Assembly: GCA_032718475.1 (NCBI GenBank)
Contig: JAUCBJ010008708.1
Location: 62,001-126,000, forward strand
Source: Nemertoderma westbladi
Taxonomy: Eukaryota; Xenacoelomorpha; Nemertodermatida; Nemertodermatidae
Length of the DNA: 64,000 bases
Direction: 5' to 3'
The notes beneath the pieces were generated by a model. That model did no database searches, was not told where the DNA came from, and saw only the letters and a program-made list of their open reading frames with translations. Shown here piece after piece: positions 54,170 to 63,560 of the stretch (positions within the stretch are counted from its first letter, which is position 1; each line of letters starts with the position of its first letter). Both the position numbers and the translations under genes were made by a program.

Positions 54170-54189
54170 GGTAGGCTCGCAAGCCTTCC
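54170..54189 (-). repeat. Palindromic 20-mer, copy 1
   Basis: GGTAGGCTCGCAAGCCTTCC on the plus strand. It lies in a 3' region of BEL-3, in the overlap of short ORFs. The core AGGCT-CGCA-AGCCT can form a hairpin. Confidence 0.9.
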
Positions 54190-54218
54190 TTTCCATCTCG
54201 CTCCTCCAAATCCAACAT

Positions 54219-54772
54219 TCATACATAATATCCGAATATAAATATCCAATATAACATCCAAATATAATATCTGAATATAATATCCTTTCTTCTCGCTTTC
54301 CTATTCCTTGGCCGACCGGGCTCGTCCACGTCCTCTATTGCGATTGGGTGGTGGTCGAGGTCGAACTGGGCTCGGACTTCGGCGTCGAGTTGTCGGTGGT
54401 TCCAAAACGCTAGGAAAGGGGACGACGGGAGATGAAACGACCCCCTTCTTGGTAACGCAGACTTTGGTGGTTTGGGCAACGCGCTAATATCGGCTCAGGG
54501 TTCTCGCAAACGTCGTTGGCGTCGCATAACGCATCGTAGGTGTACAACGCTTTGAACTCCGCGCGTAACTCCTCCGCTGTTTTGTTATAAGCGTCCAATC
54601 GCTGTCGCGTGATGTTTGGATCCGCCTTGGATTTAGCAAGCTTGGCTGTACTCCTAGCCATACTCTCCACTCCAAACAGGTTAAAGTTTTGGCCCCATAT
54701 CGGTTGAACGGCGCCTGGTGCTACTATTCCTGCGTGGATCCTTGATAATAGTGTTTCTACTAGAGGAAGCAC
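54219..54772 (-). CDS. BEL-3 small ORFs in the env position, unknown function
   Basis: Two overlapping minus-strand ORFs in different frames. 54410-54772 (120 residues) has 'MARSTAKLAKSKADPNITRQ', a predicted helix 'NKTAEELRAEFKALYTYDAL' and a Cys-containing stretch (CDANDVCENPEPILARCPNH). 54219-54479 (86 residues) has 'FWNHRQLDAEVRAQFDLDHH', a basic stretch (RPRNRKARRKD) and an aromatic tail that could span a membrane. They may be one protein split by a frame change near 54420-54470. I recognise no family. Confidence 0.35.
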
Positions 54773-55450
54773 AAACAGAGGTTAGATGTGAGGAGACTTA
54801 GAGTTTGTCGGCTTTTGGCTCAACTCTGCTCTAAACCCCAACCCATTTTGCCTAATGACTTCGGGTTCGCGTGATTTCGCACTGGCCCCTAATCCAAAAA
54901 ATTGTGCCGATAAAAAACGAATTCCGGGTAAACTAGCCGCGAGTCTAAAATACTCACCTTTTAATTTCCCAAACTACATTTCCCAAGAAAATAATGCAGT
55001 CGAGAATTAATTGGTCAAAATAATAGTAGACACGACTACGTAGAACAAGACCGATTTTCTTTTCCAGAAAAAATTTTATCGGTAGGCTCGCAAGCCTTCC
55101 ATCCGCTCTTGTCCTCCCCAATTTTAATTTTATCTAGCTGTATTCTAGAATTTGCTTTCACTGGAGAATCGTTTTTCTTAAATTTAAATCCAACTAAATG
55201 GATTTGTCTAATAATTTTTGAAAATTGTCTCACTTGTGGGTTCCAAGTGGAATTCCATTCCTACTGTACACACAATCCCGCTCCTATGTGATACATAAGG
55301 GTACTACCCTCCATGTTCACGTATAAAGACAATGGAATTCCACCGCTGTCTCTATCTACAGTGAAGAGGATTACAAATGCACGTACAGTAATACAAATAC
55401 AAATAACTAAAATACAGTAGGTCTATGTGGCGGCCAACAAAGGTCCCACA
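54773..55450 (-). other. BEL-3 non-coding spacer
   Basis: No convincing ORF apart from a short one (55036-55233) that contains the second palindromic 20-mer. GTCCTCCCCAATTTT after copy 2 resembles GCTCCTCCAAATCC after copy 1. Confidence 0.4.
55081..55100 (-). repeat. Palindromic 20-mer, copy 2
   Basis: Exact match to copy 1, same strand, non-coding context. Confidence 0.9.
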
Positions 55451-55451
55451 T

Positions 55452-55907
55452 CTATTTACTAATATTGGGTGGAGATTTGTAGTCTCCCGTCTCGTTTCTA
55501 GTCTCCTCAAGGAGTACGAGACGTTGTACAGGCCTATCTACGGTACGTCCGTCGATAGTCCGTACAGTAACTGTTCTCACTATACCAGATGTAGGGTGCG
55601 TGGTCAAAATGACTCCAGTCAGCCAAAACCGTATTTTCAGATTAGCTTCAGCCAATAAAACATGGTCACCACGTCTTAAACATCGGGTATTTAGATACCA
55701 GGAAGTTCTGGTTGAAATAGAGGGCAAATAATTTTTCTGCCATATTTCCCAGAATTTATTTGCAAGCAATTGAGTGATTTTCCAAGCCTTGTTGCCGTAT
55801 CCGTCACTATCAACGGGTACCGAAATGGGCAACAGTGTCGTCGGCGCCTGCATAAGCAGGTGCGCTGGTGTCAAGGCAAACTGTACGTCGTTATTGTCTG
55901 GGATCAT
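55452..55907 (-). CDS. BEL-3 integrase C-terminal part (DUF5641-like)
   Basis: 151 residues: 'FALTPAHLLMQAPTTLLPIS', 'ITQLLANKFWEIWQKNYLPSI', 'LRRGDHVLLAEANLKIRFWLTGVI' and 'VRTVTVRTIDGRTVDRPVQRLVLL' are the standard end of BEL/Pao Pol. It begins only a few codons after the stop of the main ORF and in another frame. The integrase core that should precede it is absent. Confidence 0.85.
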   Translation of the reverse strand: MIPDNNDVQFALTPAHLLMQAPTTLLPISVPVDSDGYGNKAWKITQLLANKFWEIWQKNYLPSISTRTSWYLNTRCLRRGDHVLLAEANLKIRFWLTGVILTTHPTSGIVRTVTVRTIDGRTVDRPVQRLVLLEETRNETGDYKSPPNISK

Positions 55908-55913
55908 GGTGTT

Positions 55914-58900
55914 TCATGGTAATTCATGGTGTTGCGGTATGATGATAGGATACCTAAAGTCAAGTGCAAAGTCGATGTTTTGGAGTCTGGACTTGTGACA
56001 AAGTAAGCCCCGGTAAATAATCGAACTCCAACTCAAAATCGGTGAAGACTTAATCTGTTTACCTTGTTTGATCGCTGTGAACTCTCGTGCGAAATATCGC
56101 AATTGATAATGTCGAATGATATCAACTTCACAGTGTTCAATTTCCTTTAAGGTAAGTCTTCTAGGAAAGTCGCGTTTGCCTCTGGCATATTGTCTCAATC
56201 GTTTGAGCCATGCTAACTTGCGGCACGCGTCAGTCCATGATCTAGTTAGGTTCACTATCCTGTCAACGTAAGTGTTGGTGACGTCATCGGGTAAGGTGTA
56301 GTCGTAGTGTGGATACTTGTCTGGACTTGGTAGGCCCACGGGCCTTCCGGTAGGTTTGTCTGAGTCCCCAAGTACGTCAATCTCTACGGTCTTACCTTTA
56401 CCGTCCGCACCTAATATGTCGACTGGCAGTAATGGTTTCAACTCTACAGTGTCAGTGTGTTCCTGTGAGCCTGTAAGCTTCCTAACCTTAGTCACCACTT
56501 TACCTGTAGGTAAGTCAAGTACCTTCTTCGAGCGGAGTGTAATCCCTGTGGCCACATCTCTGTCGTCCAAAGAAGTCAAATTCGGTAAGTCTCTAAATGT
56601 CCGCTCCAATGGGTCTTCTAATGGAGTGTCTAGTAGACAGTCTGGTGAAGCGTCTGGTGAACAGTCTGGTGAGACGTCTGGTGAGACATAGCGCGGAACA
56701 TCCGGCGAAATGTCCTGTCGTCGGTCCCAAAGTCTGTCTAGCGTAACTTCTATCAGAAAGTCTGGTTCAAAGTCTGGTGAACAGTCGGTCGAGATGTCTG
56801 GTGAACAGTCTGGTGAGACGTCCGGTAGACATTCTGTCGAGAGTTCCATCAAACAATCTGGCGAACAATCCGGAGAACAATCTGGTGTCTCTTCTGGTGA
56901 ATAGTCTGGCGAGTAATCTGGTGAACAATCCGGCGAAACGTCTGGTGAAATCTCCCGCGGAACATCCGGCGAAGGATTCGTACAAGCGTCTGGTCGAGTG
57001 TCTGGCGAGACGTCTGGCGTAATGTCAGGTCTGGCGTCCAGGTCATCAGATTTCGTCCGTCCTTTTTTCCTTTTGACCTTGGCGTTGGCTTTCCATTTAG
57101 ACTTGACAACCTTGTCGAGTTTTATCTCGGCACCCTCTGGTATGGTGTTGGTTGTCGCGTCGAATAACGGTGGCCATTCGTCTGATGGTCGCTGTAGGAA
57201 ATCGGGTCCTCTAAACCAAAAGGATTTATTGTCCGGTTTACAAAAGTCAAGTGGTTGCATCCCCCGTGACGCGATGTCAGCTGGGTTCAGCTTCCCTGGA
57301 CAGTGACGCCAATCTTGTTTGAGCGACCGGTCTAGTATTTCAGCCCGTCTGTTGGCTACGAAAGTCTTGAACTCGAATGTTTCGTTGTTTATGTACCAAA
57401 GTACCAACGTCGCATCCATCCAATATGTGACCTTCAAGTTAGCCTCCAGCTCGCGTTGAACTAGACTGACAATATCGGTAGATATCGTCCCGGCTTGCAG
57501 CTCCCCACGAGGTACAGTCATATACTTCAATGGCATTGTTCTAGCCCTTGAAGTAACGAGAGATACATCGTAGCTGTCCGATGTCACTTGTCGTCTAAGG
57601 TATAAGGTAACCCCCAATCCATCCTTGCTAGCGTCACTAAAGCTGTGAAGCTCTAAATCGGCAGGAAAGGTGGTTTGTAAAGGAAAGTATACCCTCGGTA
57701 TGGTATAGTCTTGTAGGAACGTCAGTTGGGCTTCCCAGTCCCTCCATCGCTCAGCTAACTTTTCTGGGATGGGATCGTCCCATTCCAGTCCGGCTTGCCA
57801 AATGCTGCGGAGTATGATCCTAGCATGTAGGATCACTGGACTAATGAAACACAATGGGTCATACAATCGACTCATAGTCGATAAGCAAGTCCTCTTAGTG
57901 AGAGGTCTAGTCTGGTCGTTGGACCTTACACGTACCCTAAAATTGTCGGTGTTAGGGTCCCAACTAAGTCCTAATACTTTGGTCGTCGGCAGTGGTTCTA
58001 GGTCTAAGTCTAAATCACCTCCGCTACGATCCATCGGGTCAAATGAGTTCACCAGTTCGGGTTCGTTGGAAGCGAACTTCGTCAGGTGAAATCCGCCCTC
58101 AGCGAGACAATCCTGGAGTTGGTGTGCTACGGTTGTAGCGCGCTCCAAGGTGTCACAACTCTTGAGGCCGTCATCCACGTAGAAATCTCGTTCCACGGTC
58201 CGAACTACTTCTGGGTCAAATTGGTCTCGTCTGTCTAATGCTGTCTGCTTCAAGGCGTACATGGTGCAGTTGGGGCTGTCCCTGGCTCCGAATACTCTTA
58301 CCTGCATTTGGTAAGTTTCTGGCGGAAGTTGTAAGTTTCCGTCCGGATACCAAAGAAACCTCAAACTTTCCCTGTTCCGCTCCAAAGCCTTAACCTGGTG
58401 AAACATGGCCTCTACGTCACAGGTGAAAGCCACTTTGCGTTGTCTAAAACGCATTAGGACTCCCATGAGGTAATTATTCATATTCGGCCCGTCCATCAGT
58501 TCGCTATTCATAGACATCCCTTGGTAAAGCGCAGCGCAGTCGTTGACTACACGCACCTTGCCAGGTTTGTCCGGGTGTCGAACATAATGATGTGGCAGGT
58601 AATATGTCTGGTCTGTAGTTACCTCAGGATTTAACATCCTAATGGCGTATCCCTTTTGGAGATACGTCTGAAGTTGTGCATTGTATTGCATATGGGCCGT
58701 CTCGTCTCGCAACAATCGCTGCCTTATTGATTTGAGTCGCCTCAAAGCAAGCGGGTAATTGTTAACGAGCTTAGGTTGTCCATTGCGCCACAACATACCA
58801 ACCTCATAGTGGCCATTCGCGGTCTGGCGAATGGTATCTCTCATAATATTTAATGACCGTTTTTCCTGTTCTGACATAGCGGTCTCGTAACTACCGGGTT

Positions 58901-61900
58901 CTGCTGAGTCCTGTTCCAACCATTGTATGGTCCGTTCAGTCAGCAGTCGGTCAAGCGCTGCTTGCACTGCGCCATGGTCCTCGTCCACGTCTTCGTCCGC
59001 TGCGGTGGCTAGTGTCAAGGTGTCTGGTAGGCTCGCAAGCCTTCCGGTGTCACTAGTCGGCGTCGAATTGTCGTGCGGCGGTTTGACAACCTCTTGATCT
59101 ATCGGTAGGCTCGCAAGCCTTCCAAGATCAACGACCGGTGTCGAAGCCTGGTGGGTGGGGTCAATGACCTTCGGATTTTTCGGTAGGCTCGCAAGCCTTC
59201 CAAAATCCTCGTTCATCGAGTCATCCACGGCAACAACCCTCAGGTCTTCGGTAGTCAATACAACCTGGTCTACTGCAAGTAGTTGTAAGTCAGAGGTCCG
59301 TATGGTCGTGTCCAGATCGGTTACGTCAGTATCGGTGGCGTCTGCGTTAGTGACGCAAGTCTGTCGTAGTGCCGTCCGTACAATTGGACCACGGGAGTGT
59401 GAAGGAGAATTATCTATCGTGTTAGTCAATAAACTACACGTGCTCAAAACGTCGTCCTCCTGGTCACTTACCTCTAGTGAACGTATTGGTGCTCTAGTAT
59501 ACCAACCTATGGGAGTTCTACATGCGTAGGGGTTGCCCGCTGTAATAACAGATGGGCGTGTCTCCCATACCTGATGTAAGTTAAACTGGTCTGTCCCAAT
59601 TAACATCGCAATGGAACGATAATTGACAGGACATTCCGGTATTCCAAGGTGTCGAAAATACTTACGATCTTCCGGAGATTGCTCTGGCACAGGGCCGAGC
59701 AAGTTACTAAAGTCCTTCGTAGCTGCAAAGGTCAAATTTCTTACCGGAAGTAATGAGCGCTCCTCCTTGCTGTGTTCCGTTTTGGAAAGAAGAGTGTCTA
59801 AAGTTAGTTTTACTCTCGTCACAGGAATCGCTCTCTTACCATGCATGCTGCTTACAGTATACTGAGCAGTCTTACCTTGACTCAAGTCCGTAACTACGTC
59901 GGCTACTTGTTCGTCGACATAGCTATGCGATGACGCAGAGTCTAAGATGGCGTATATACGCTTGCTCCCTCGGGTTCCGGTAATCTTTATAGGAATCACG
60001 CTAAACCCTTTCAATTGGTTCTGTGTGAGGAGCGTTATCGAAGGCTGTTCCTCACCTGCATGCACGTAGAAAGTGTCGTCTTCCTCCTCGTCCTCGTCCG
60101 ATGATCCTGACTGATCCATACAGTCGGTATAAAAGGTACGGATCTCGCGCGGCGCACGCTCCTTATAAAGCGCGTCGCATCTAGCCGCTTTATCGGGATG
60201 CTCTCGTCGAAAGCGTCTGGTCGGAGTATGACTGGTTGTGTGAAGCAACGCGTCATGGTTACGTCCACACAGAGAACATGTATCATCGCTCGGGCAATCC
60301 TTCCGGACGTGTCCTGGCTTCATACATCTCCAACAGGAATCTAGAGATCGGATTTGGAGTCTCCTTTCCTCGATCCCTAACTCTTTAAAAGCGCGACATC
60401 CACGTAGTTTATGTCCGCTATGGTTTCTGCCGTTCCGCTCGCAGTATGAGCATCCCACAAAGTCCGCCGGCAACTGTTGTCGTGGCTGCGTGGTGCCGAT
60501 AGGCGTCAGAACTTTAGAAGTCTCAGTAGGGGTGGCGTAAGTAACGGCTTTCGCGTTCGTCGGAAACGGTTTAGTCCGATTCGGCGCAGAAACAGTTATC
60601 CCTTCCGCCGCGATATGGTGATCGGTATAGTTCGATCGAGTCTCGATCACGGCCTCCCGTGAAATAAGTTGATAGACATCGGTGAGTTTTAATAACCCTC
60701 CGGCCTCTTCGCGTTGGTACTCGATGCGTCGCCATTCTCGTCGTAGTCGATGATGAAGTCGACCGATTATTCGAATGAGAACCGTCGGTGCGTTAGCGTA
60801 CTCGAGTTGTCCAATGGACCGTAAAGTCCCTATAGCGTTCTTTATTTCGTCCGCGAGTCGTAAAAGGTCGATCGGTCTCGAAATGTTGCCTCCTCTGCAG
60901 AGGTCTTCAATGATGGATTTAGCCATGGCGACATTACCGCCGTAAATCGAATACAAACGGTCGTACGCCAATTCAAAGGCATCGGGAACACCAATAAAGG
61001 TTTCCGCTAATCGTTTCGGCTCACCAGACAGAACTTGGAGCAAGTAATTAAACTTCTCCGTCGAGGTGAAAGCACACTTAGCGATCTGGGACTCTACGTA
61101 GTCTACCAGTGTGCGCCAGTGTTTCGCGTTGCCAGAGAATTTCGGCAGTTGCTGTGCCGGTAATCCGTGTCTAGCCGCGAATTTCGCAATCTCGTTAACT
61201 AAGTCCAACTGTCCGCGTCCCTGTTCGGTGGCGTCGTCCAGTCGCTTCCTTCCGCGCGTTGTTCGTCGGTAGGAATTATTAACGGGATCTTCTTCTCGAT
61301 GTGTCGGAGTCCGTCTAGTCTCCTGTTCTCTCCTCGGTGGTCGATGTTGTCTAGGTTGTTCCAACTCCACGCTGGTTCGTGATCGATCCGACGGTTGCGC
61401 TTCGAGTCGCTCTTCGAGTTGAGCTAGTCGGTCCGTTACAGGTCGCATTATTTCGGCGAGTCTGTTGGTGCTGATCGCTTCCGCAGGTTGCAACGTGGGT
61501 TTCTGTTGGGGTGTTTCTCGTGGAGGATTATCAATATAGGGGTTCGTCGATCGTTCCTCCCGTTTGTAATCCGCTGCCGCTGCCGCTCCAGTACGGAATA
61601 TTTCCCGTTCCGTCGACTCCGAGTCACTGGATGAATCGCTGTCGTCCGGATAAGGTGGTTGGCGGGTTCGCGTCCGGCGTATTATTCTTGGTCGAGTTCG
61701 TCGTGGTCTGGGATCTACGGCTCCTCGTTGTTCGGTAGGCTCGCAAGCCTTCCACGAAGTCGTAGGTCTCGTTAAACATTGGGTGAGAGGTCTAGTAAAA
61801 ACATCTGAGTTAAGTTCTACTGTAGGTTTATAAATGACTGGGTTCGCGCAGCACGTCACAGGTTTAACTTGCAATGGTTTACTCACCTGTTTTACTGTCA

Positions 61901-63560
61901 TAAACGCAGGTTCGTCTCTCTCCACAAGTAAACTACGACTTACTGTAGGTGGACTAGTTATGTTACCTGCTAAAATTGGCGATGAAGTCGCCCTAGGTTG
62001 CGGTATTTCCGTCACAACAAACCTGCTACCTTGCGTCGGACGCACAGGCGTTATTTCCTTAGGTTTCGTAACGAAGACCGGTTTTATCGGAGTCGTGGGT
62101 TTGAGCATAGGAATAACTTGGGGAAAACGTTTACAGTAATCCTCGACGAACTCCTCTCCTCGATCTATCGCTCCCACGCTTCCTTCCTCGATCCGCTTCT
62201 GTATTCCGCGATATCGAGCTTCCATACGATCCAGGGCAGACAAGTCGTGTCCAGTTCGCGATCTTATAGATCTATCTCTCGCGTCGAGTTCGAGGTCCGC
62301 TTGCGCGTTCGCTGTCTCGCGCGATCTACGATTCAATTCGAACTGTAGTTGCATCTCCCTTTCGCGTCGATCTGCGTCCTGTTGTTGTGCCGCTAATTCC
62401 GCTTCCTGTATAGCTAATCGAGCGTTTATTTGCCGCGCCTCCAACTTGGCATGAGCGTCGGATGCTGCTTTCTTCCGTGCTAACTCGTCAGCTGCCGCCT
62501 GTCGTGCTAACTCGTCGGCTGCTGCCGCCGCGGCCGCTTCTCGCGCTAAGTCCTCCTCCAGTCTCCGCATCTCTGATGCTTCGAACTCAGCCTGTGCTTG
62601 AAGTTTCGCAAGTTTCGCTACGTCCTCTCTGCGCTGTTTTTCTCCTTCGATGGCGATCTGTGCCATCTGTAGTTGCGCTTCTTCCTCGGCGACTTGTTGT
62701 CGGCGTGCAACCTCCTGTTGTTGTCGAGTAATTCCAGACGCTGTTCTACTAACGTCGCCAACGTTGCCAACGTCGCTCCGTACGCTAACGAACGATCTAT
62801 CCAGTGGTGGATGTTGGTAGGCTCGCGAGCCTTCCGTAGTGAGAACTTCCGTCGTCCCTCGCGGTTCGACTTCCGGTTCGTCGATCGGTACGCCGCATCT
62901 ACGAAGAAAATTGGTCAGCGTTTCCAACCTTCCGTCCAGGCAGTAGAGTTCTTCTTCCTCTTCTGGTTGTAACAACGCGTCCGAAACTGACTCACCTAGC
63001 AGTTGGTCGAACTGCTCCTGTTGAGCCAATCTTATCACCGACTTAAACTGGATAAGGCTTTCTCTCGCACTTACCAATTTATCTACTATCTTTACCTGAG
63101 TAAAGTTGTCGCCACGCAACTCTGCAAGTTCGTGCAAACCTTTAAGTTTATCTACGGAGGCATGTACCCTACTTTCTATCCTTACCTGTAAGGTGTAGAA
63201 CTCGTATCTCGACATCGGGGCGGTTAACTCACGTAAAACGCGAAAACCTTCTCCGAGGTTCCGAGTAATCTGGGCCATGTGTCCTCCTATACTTCTAATA
63301 ACGTTCTCCTGGCTTCCAGTCGAACTTACCATGTCCGGTTCCCGCGATCTAGTCTGCGGGACGGTAAGGAAATCTTCGATCCTGCCGTCGCCACGCGTTG
63401 CGGCTTCCGGTATTTCCGTTCGGGGTACCGGCGACGCAAGCGGTGTGACATCGGTGGAATCTCGGGTTCTCCTTCTCGGTTCGTCTACTGTCGATCTGTC
63501 CAGGTCGCACGAGTCATAGTCGGTAGATGGGTATCTCGTCGAATGGGGTGTGTCACTCAT
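55914..63560 (-). CDS. BEL-3 Gag-Pol polyprotein without integrase core
   Basis: 2548 residues, unbroken. Residues 1-270 are polar. About 280-443 is an Ala/Glu/Arg-rich coiled coil. The capsid-like region lies near 800-950 ('LPKFSGNAKHWRTLVDYVES'). Zinc knuckles near 1033-1090 (CSYCERNGRNHSGH, CWRCMKPGHVRKDC, CSLCGRNHDALLH) follow. Protease is near 1207 ('AILDSASSHSYVDEQVADVV'). A linker near 1450-1520 has three 26-residue repeats starting GRLASLP. Reverse transcriptase has FYVDDGLKS near 1793, RNase H has 'LHSFSDASKDGLGVTLY' near 1975 and 'WRHCPGKLNPADIASRG'. About 2172-2310 is a Ser-Pro-Asp repeat domain. The end has the region before integrase ('FRYPIIIPQHHELP') and then stops. Integrase zinc finger and DDE core are missing. 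It may still make capsids and cDNA. Confidence 0.9.
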   Translation of the reverse strand: MSDTPHSTRYPSTDYDSCDLDRSTVDEPRRRTRDSTDVTPLASPVPRTEIPEAATRGDGRIEDFLTVPQTRSREPDMVSSTGSQENVIRSIGGHMAQITRNLGEGFRVLRELTAPMSRYEFYTLQVRIESRVHASVDKLKGLHELAELRGDNFTQVKIVDKLVSARESLIQFKSVIRLAQQEQFDQLLGESVSDALLQPEEEEELYCLDGRLETLTNFLRRCGVPIDEPEVEPRGTTEVLTTEGSRAYQHPPLDRSFVSVRSDVGNVGDVSRTASGITRQQQEVARRQQVAEEEAQLQMAQIAIEGEKQRREDVAKLAKLQAQAEFEASEMRRLEEDLAREAAAAAAADELARQAAADELARKKAASDAHAKLEARQINARLAIQEAELAAQQQDADRREREMQLQFELNRRSRETANAQADLELDARDRSIRSRTGHDLSALDRMEARYRGIQKRIEEGSVGAIDRGEEFVEDYCKRFPQVIPMLKPTTPIKPVFVTKPKEITPVRPTQGSRFVVTEIPQPRATSSPILAGNITSPPTVSRSLLVERDEPAFMTVKQVSKPLQVKPVTCCANPVIYKPTVELNSDVFTRPLTQCLTRPTTSWKACEPTEQRGAVDPRPRRTRPRIIRRTRTRQPPYPDDSDSSSDSESTEREIFRTGAAAAADYKREERSTNPYIDNPPRETPQQKPTLQPAEAISTNRLAEIMRPVTDRLAQLEERLEAQPSDRSRTSVELEQPRQHRPPRREQETRRTPTHREEDPVNNSYRRTTRGRKRLDDATEQGRGQLDLVNEIAKFAARHGLPAQQLPKFSGNAKHWRTLVDYVESQIAKCAFTSTEKFNYLLQVLSGEPKRLAETFIGVPDAFELAYDRLYSIYGGNVAMAKSIIEDLCRGGNISRPIDLLRLADEIKNAIGTLRSIGQLEYANAPTVLIRIIGRLHHRLRREWRRIEYQREEAGGLLKLTDVYQLISREAVIETRSNYTDHHIAAEGITVSAPNRTKPFPTNAKAVTYATPTETSKVLTPIGTTQPRQQLPADFVGCSYCERNGRNHSGHKLRGCRAFKELGIEERRLQIRSLDSCWRCMKPGHVRKDCPSDDTCSLCGRNHDALLHTTSHTPTRRFRREHPDKAARCDALYKERAPREIRTFYTDCMDQSGSSDEDEEEDDTFYVHAGEEQPSITLLTQNQLKGFSVIPIKITGTRGSKRIYAILDSASSHSYVDEQVADVVTDLSQGKTAQYTVSSMHGKRAIPVTRVKLTLDTLLSKTEHSKEERSLLPVRNLTFAATKDFSNLLGPVPEQSPEDRKYFRHLGIPECPVNYRSIAMLIGTDQFNLHQVWETRPSVITAGNPYACRTPIGWYTRAPIRSLEVSDQEDDVLSTCSLLTNTIDNSPSHSRGPIVRTALRQTCVTNADATDTDVTDLDTTIRTSDLQLLAVDQVVLTTEDLRVVAVDDSMNEDFGRLASLPKNPKVIDPTHQASTPVVDLGRLASLPIDQEVVKPPHDNSTPTSDTGRLASLPDTLTLATAADEDVDEDHGAVQAALDRLLTERTIQWLEQDSAEPGSYETAMSEQEKRSLNIMRDTIRQTANGHYEVGMLWRNGQPKLVNNYPLALRRLKSIRQRLLRDETAHMQYNAQLQTYLQKGYAIRMLNPEVTTDQTYYLPHHYVRHPDKPGKVRVVNDCAALYQGMSMNSELMDGPNMNNYLMGVLMRFRQRKVAFTCDVEAMFHQVKALERNRESLRFLWYPDGNLQLPPETYQMQVRVFGARDSPNCTMYALKQTALDRRDQFDPEVVRTVERDFYVDDGLKSCDTLERATTVAHQLQDCLAEGGFHLTKFASNEPELVNSFDPMDRSGGDLDLDLEPLPTTKVLGLSWDPNTDNFRVRVRSNDQTRPLTKRTCLSTMSRLYDPLCFISPVILHARIILRSIWQAGLEWDDPIPEKLAERWRDWEAQLTFLQDYTIPRVYFPLQTTFPADLELHSFSDASKDGLGVTLYLRRQVTSDSYDVSLVTSRARTMPLKYMTVPRGELQAGTISTDIVSLVQRELEANLKVTYWMDATLVLWYINNETFEFKTFVANRRAEILDRSLKQDWRHCPGKLNPADIASRGMQPLDFCKPDNKSFWFRGPDFLQRPSDEWPPLFDATTNTIPEGAEIKLDKVVKSKWKANAKVKRKKGRTKSDDLDARPDITPDVSPDTRPDACTNPSPDVPREISPDVSPDCSPDYSPDYSPEETPDCSPDCSPDCLMELSTECLPDVSPDCSPDISTDCSPDFEPDFLIEVTLDRLWDRRQDISPDVPRYVSPDVSPDCSPDASPDCLLDTPLEDPLERTFRDLPNLTSLDDRDVATGITLRSKKVLDLPTGKVVTKVRKLTGSQEHTDTVELKPLLPVDILGADGKGKTVEIDVLGDSDKPTGRPVGLPSPDKYPHYDYTLPDDVTNTYVDRIVNLTRSWTDACRKLAWLKRLRQYARGKRDFPRRLTLKEIEHCEVDIIRHYQLRYFAREFTAIKQGKQIKSSPILSWSSIIYRGLLCHKSRLQNIDFALDFRYPIIIPQHHELP
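56630..57045 (-). repeat. 12-bp coding repeat (Ser-Pro-Asp-x) inside BEL-3 Pol
   Basis: On the coding strand TCACCAGAC plus one codon (TGT, GTC or TAC) is repeated some 25 times, imperfectly and in clusters, giving SPDC/SPDV/SPDY. It lies between RNase H and the region before integrase, where BEL elements normally have no such domain. The frame is kept throughout. Confidence 0.88.
59026..59045 (-). repeat. Palindromic 20-mer, copy 3
   Basis: Exact copy, read as GRLASLP in Pol. It starts exactly 78 bp before copy 4. Confidence 0.92.
59104..59123 (-). repeat. Palindromic 20-mer, copy 4
   Basis: Exact copy, read as GRLASLP; 78 bp from copies 3 and 5. Confidence 0.92.
59182..59201 (-). repeat. 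Palindromic 20-mer, copy 5
   Basis: Exact copy, read as GRLASLP. Confidence 0.92.
61734..61753 (-). repeat. Palindromic 20-mer, copy 6
   Basis: Exact copy, but in a second frame of the same ORF, read as WKACEPT. Confidence 0.92.
62816..62835 (-). repeat. Palindromic 20-mer, copy 7
   Basis: GGTAGGCTCGCGAGCCTTCC, one change from the others, which makes its centre AGGCTCGCGAGCCT a perfect palindrome. It is in the third frame, read as EGSRAYQ. Confidence 0.92.

Larger units (their letters stand above)
52955..54218 (-). other. BEL-3 3' non-coding region with repeats
   Basis: A segment of about 90 bp is duplicated (about 53216-53300 and 53332-53420, sharing ACAGAATTTTCCAC, GAGCAAT and CTATGATTGGCC). 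It contains the tRNA-like SINE head at 53490-53566 and AT-rich sequence with AATAAATCAAACAAATC-type repeats near 53960. No gene is visible. Confidence 0.5.
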
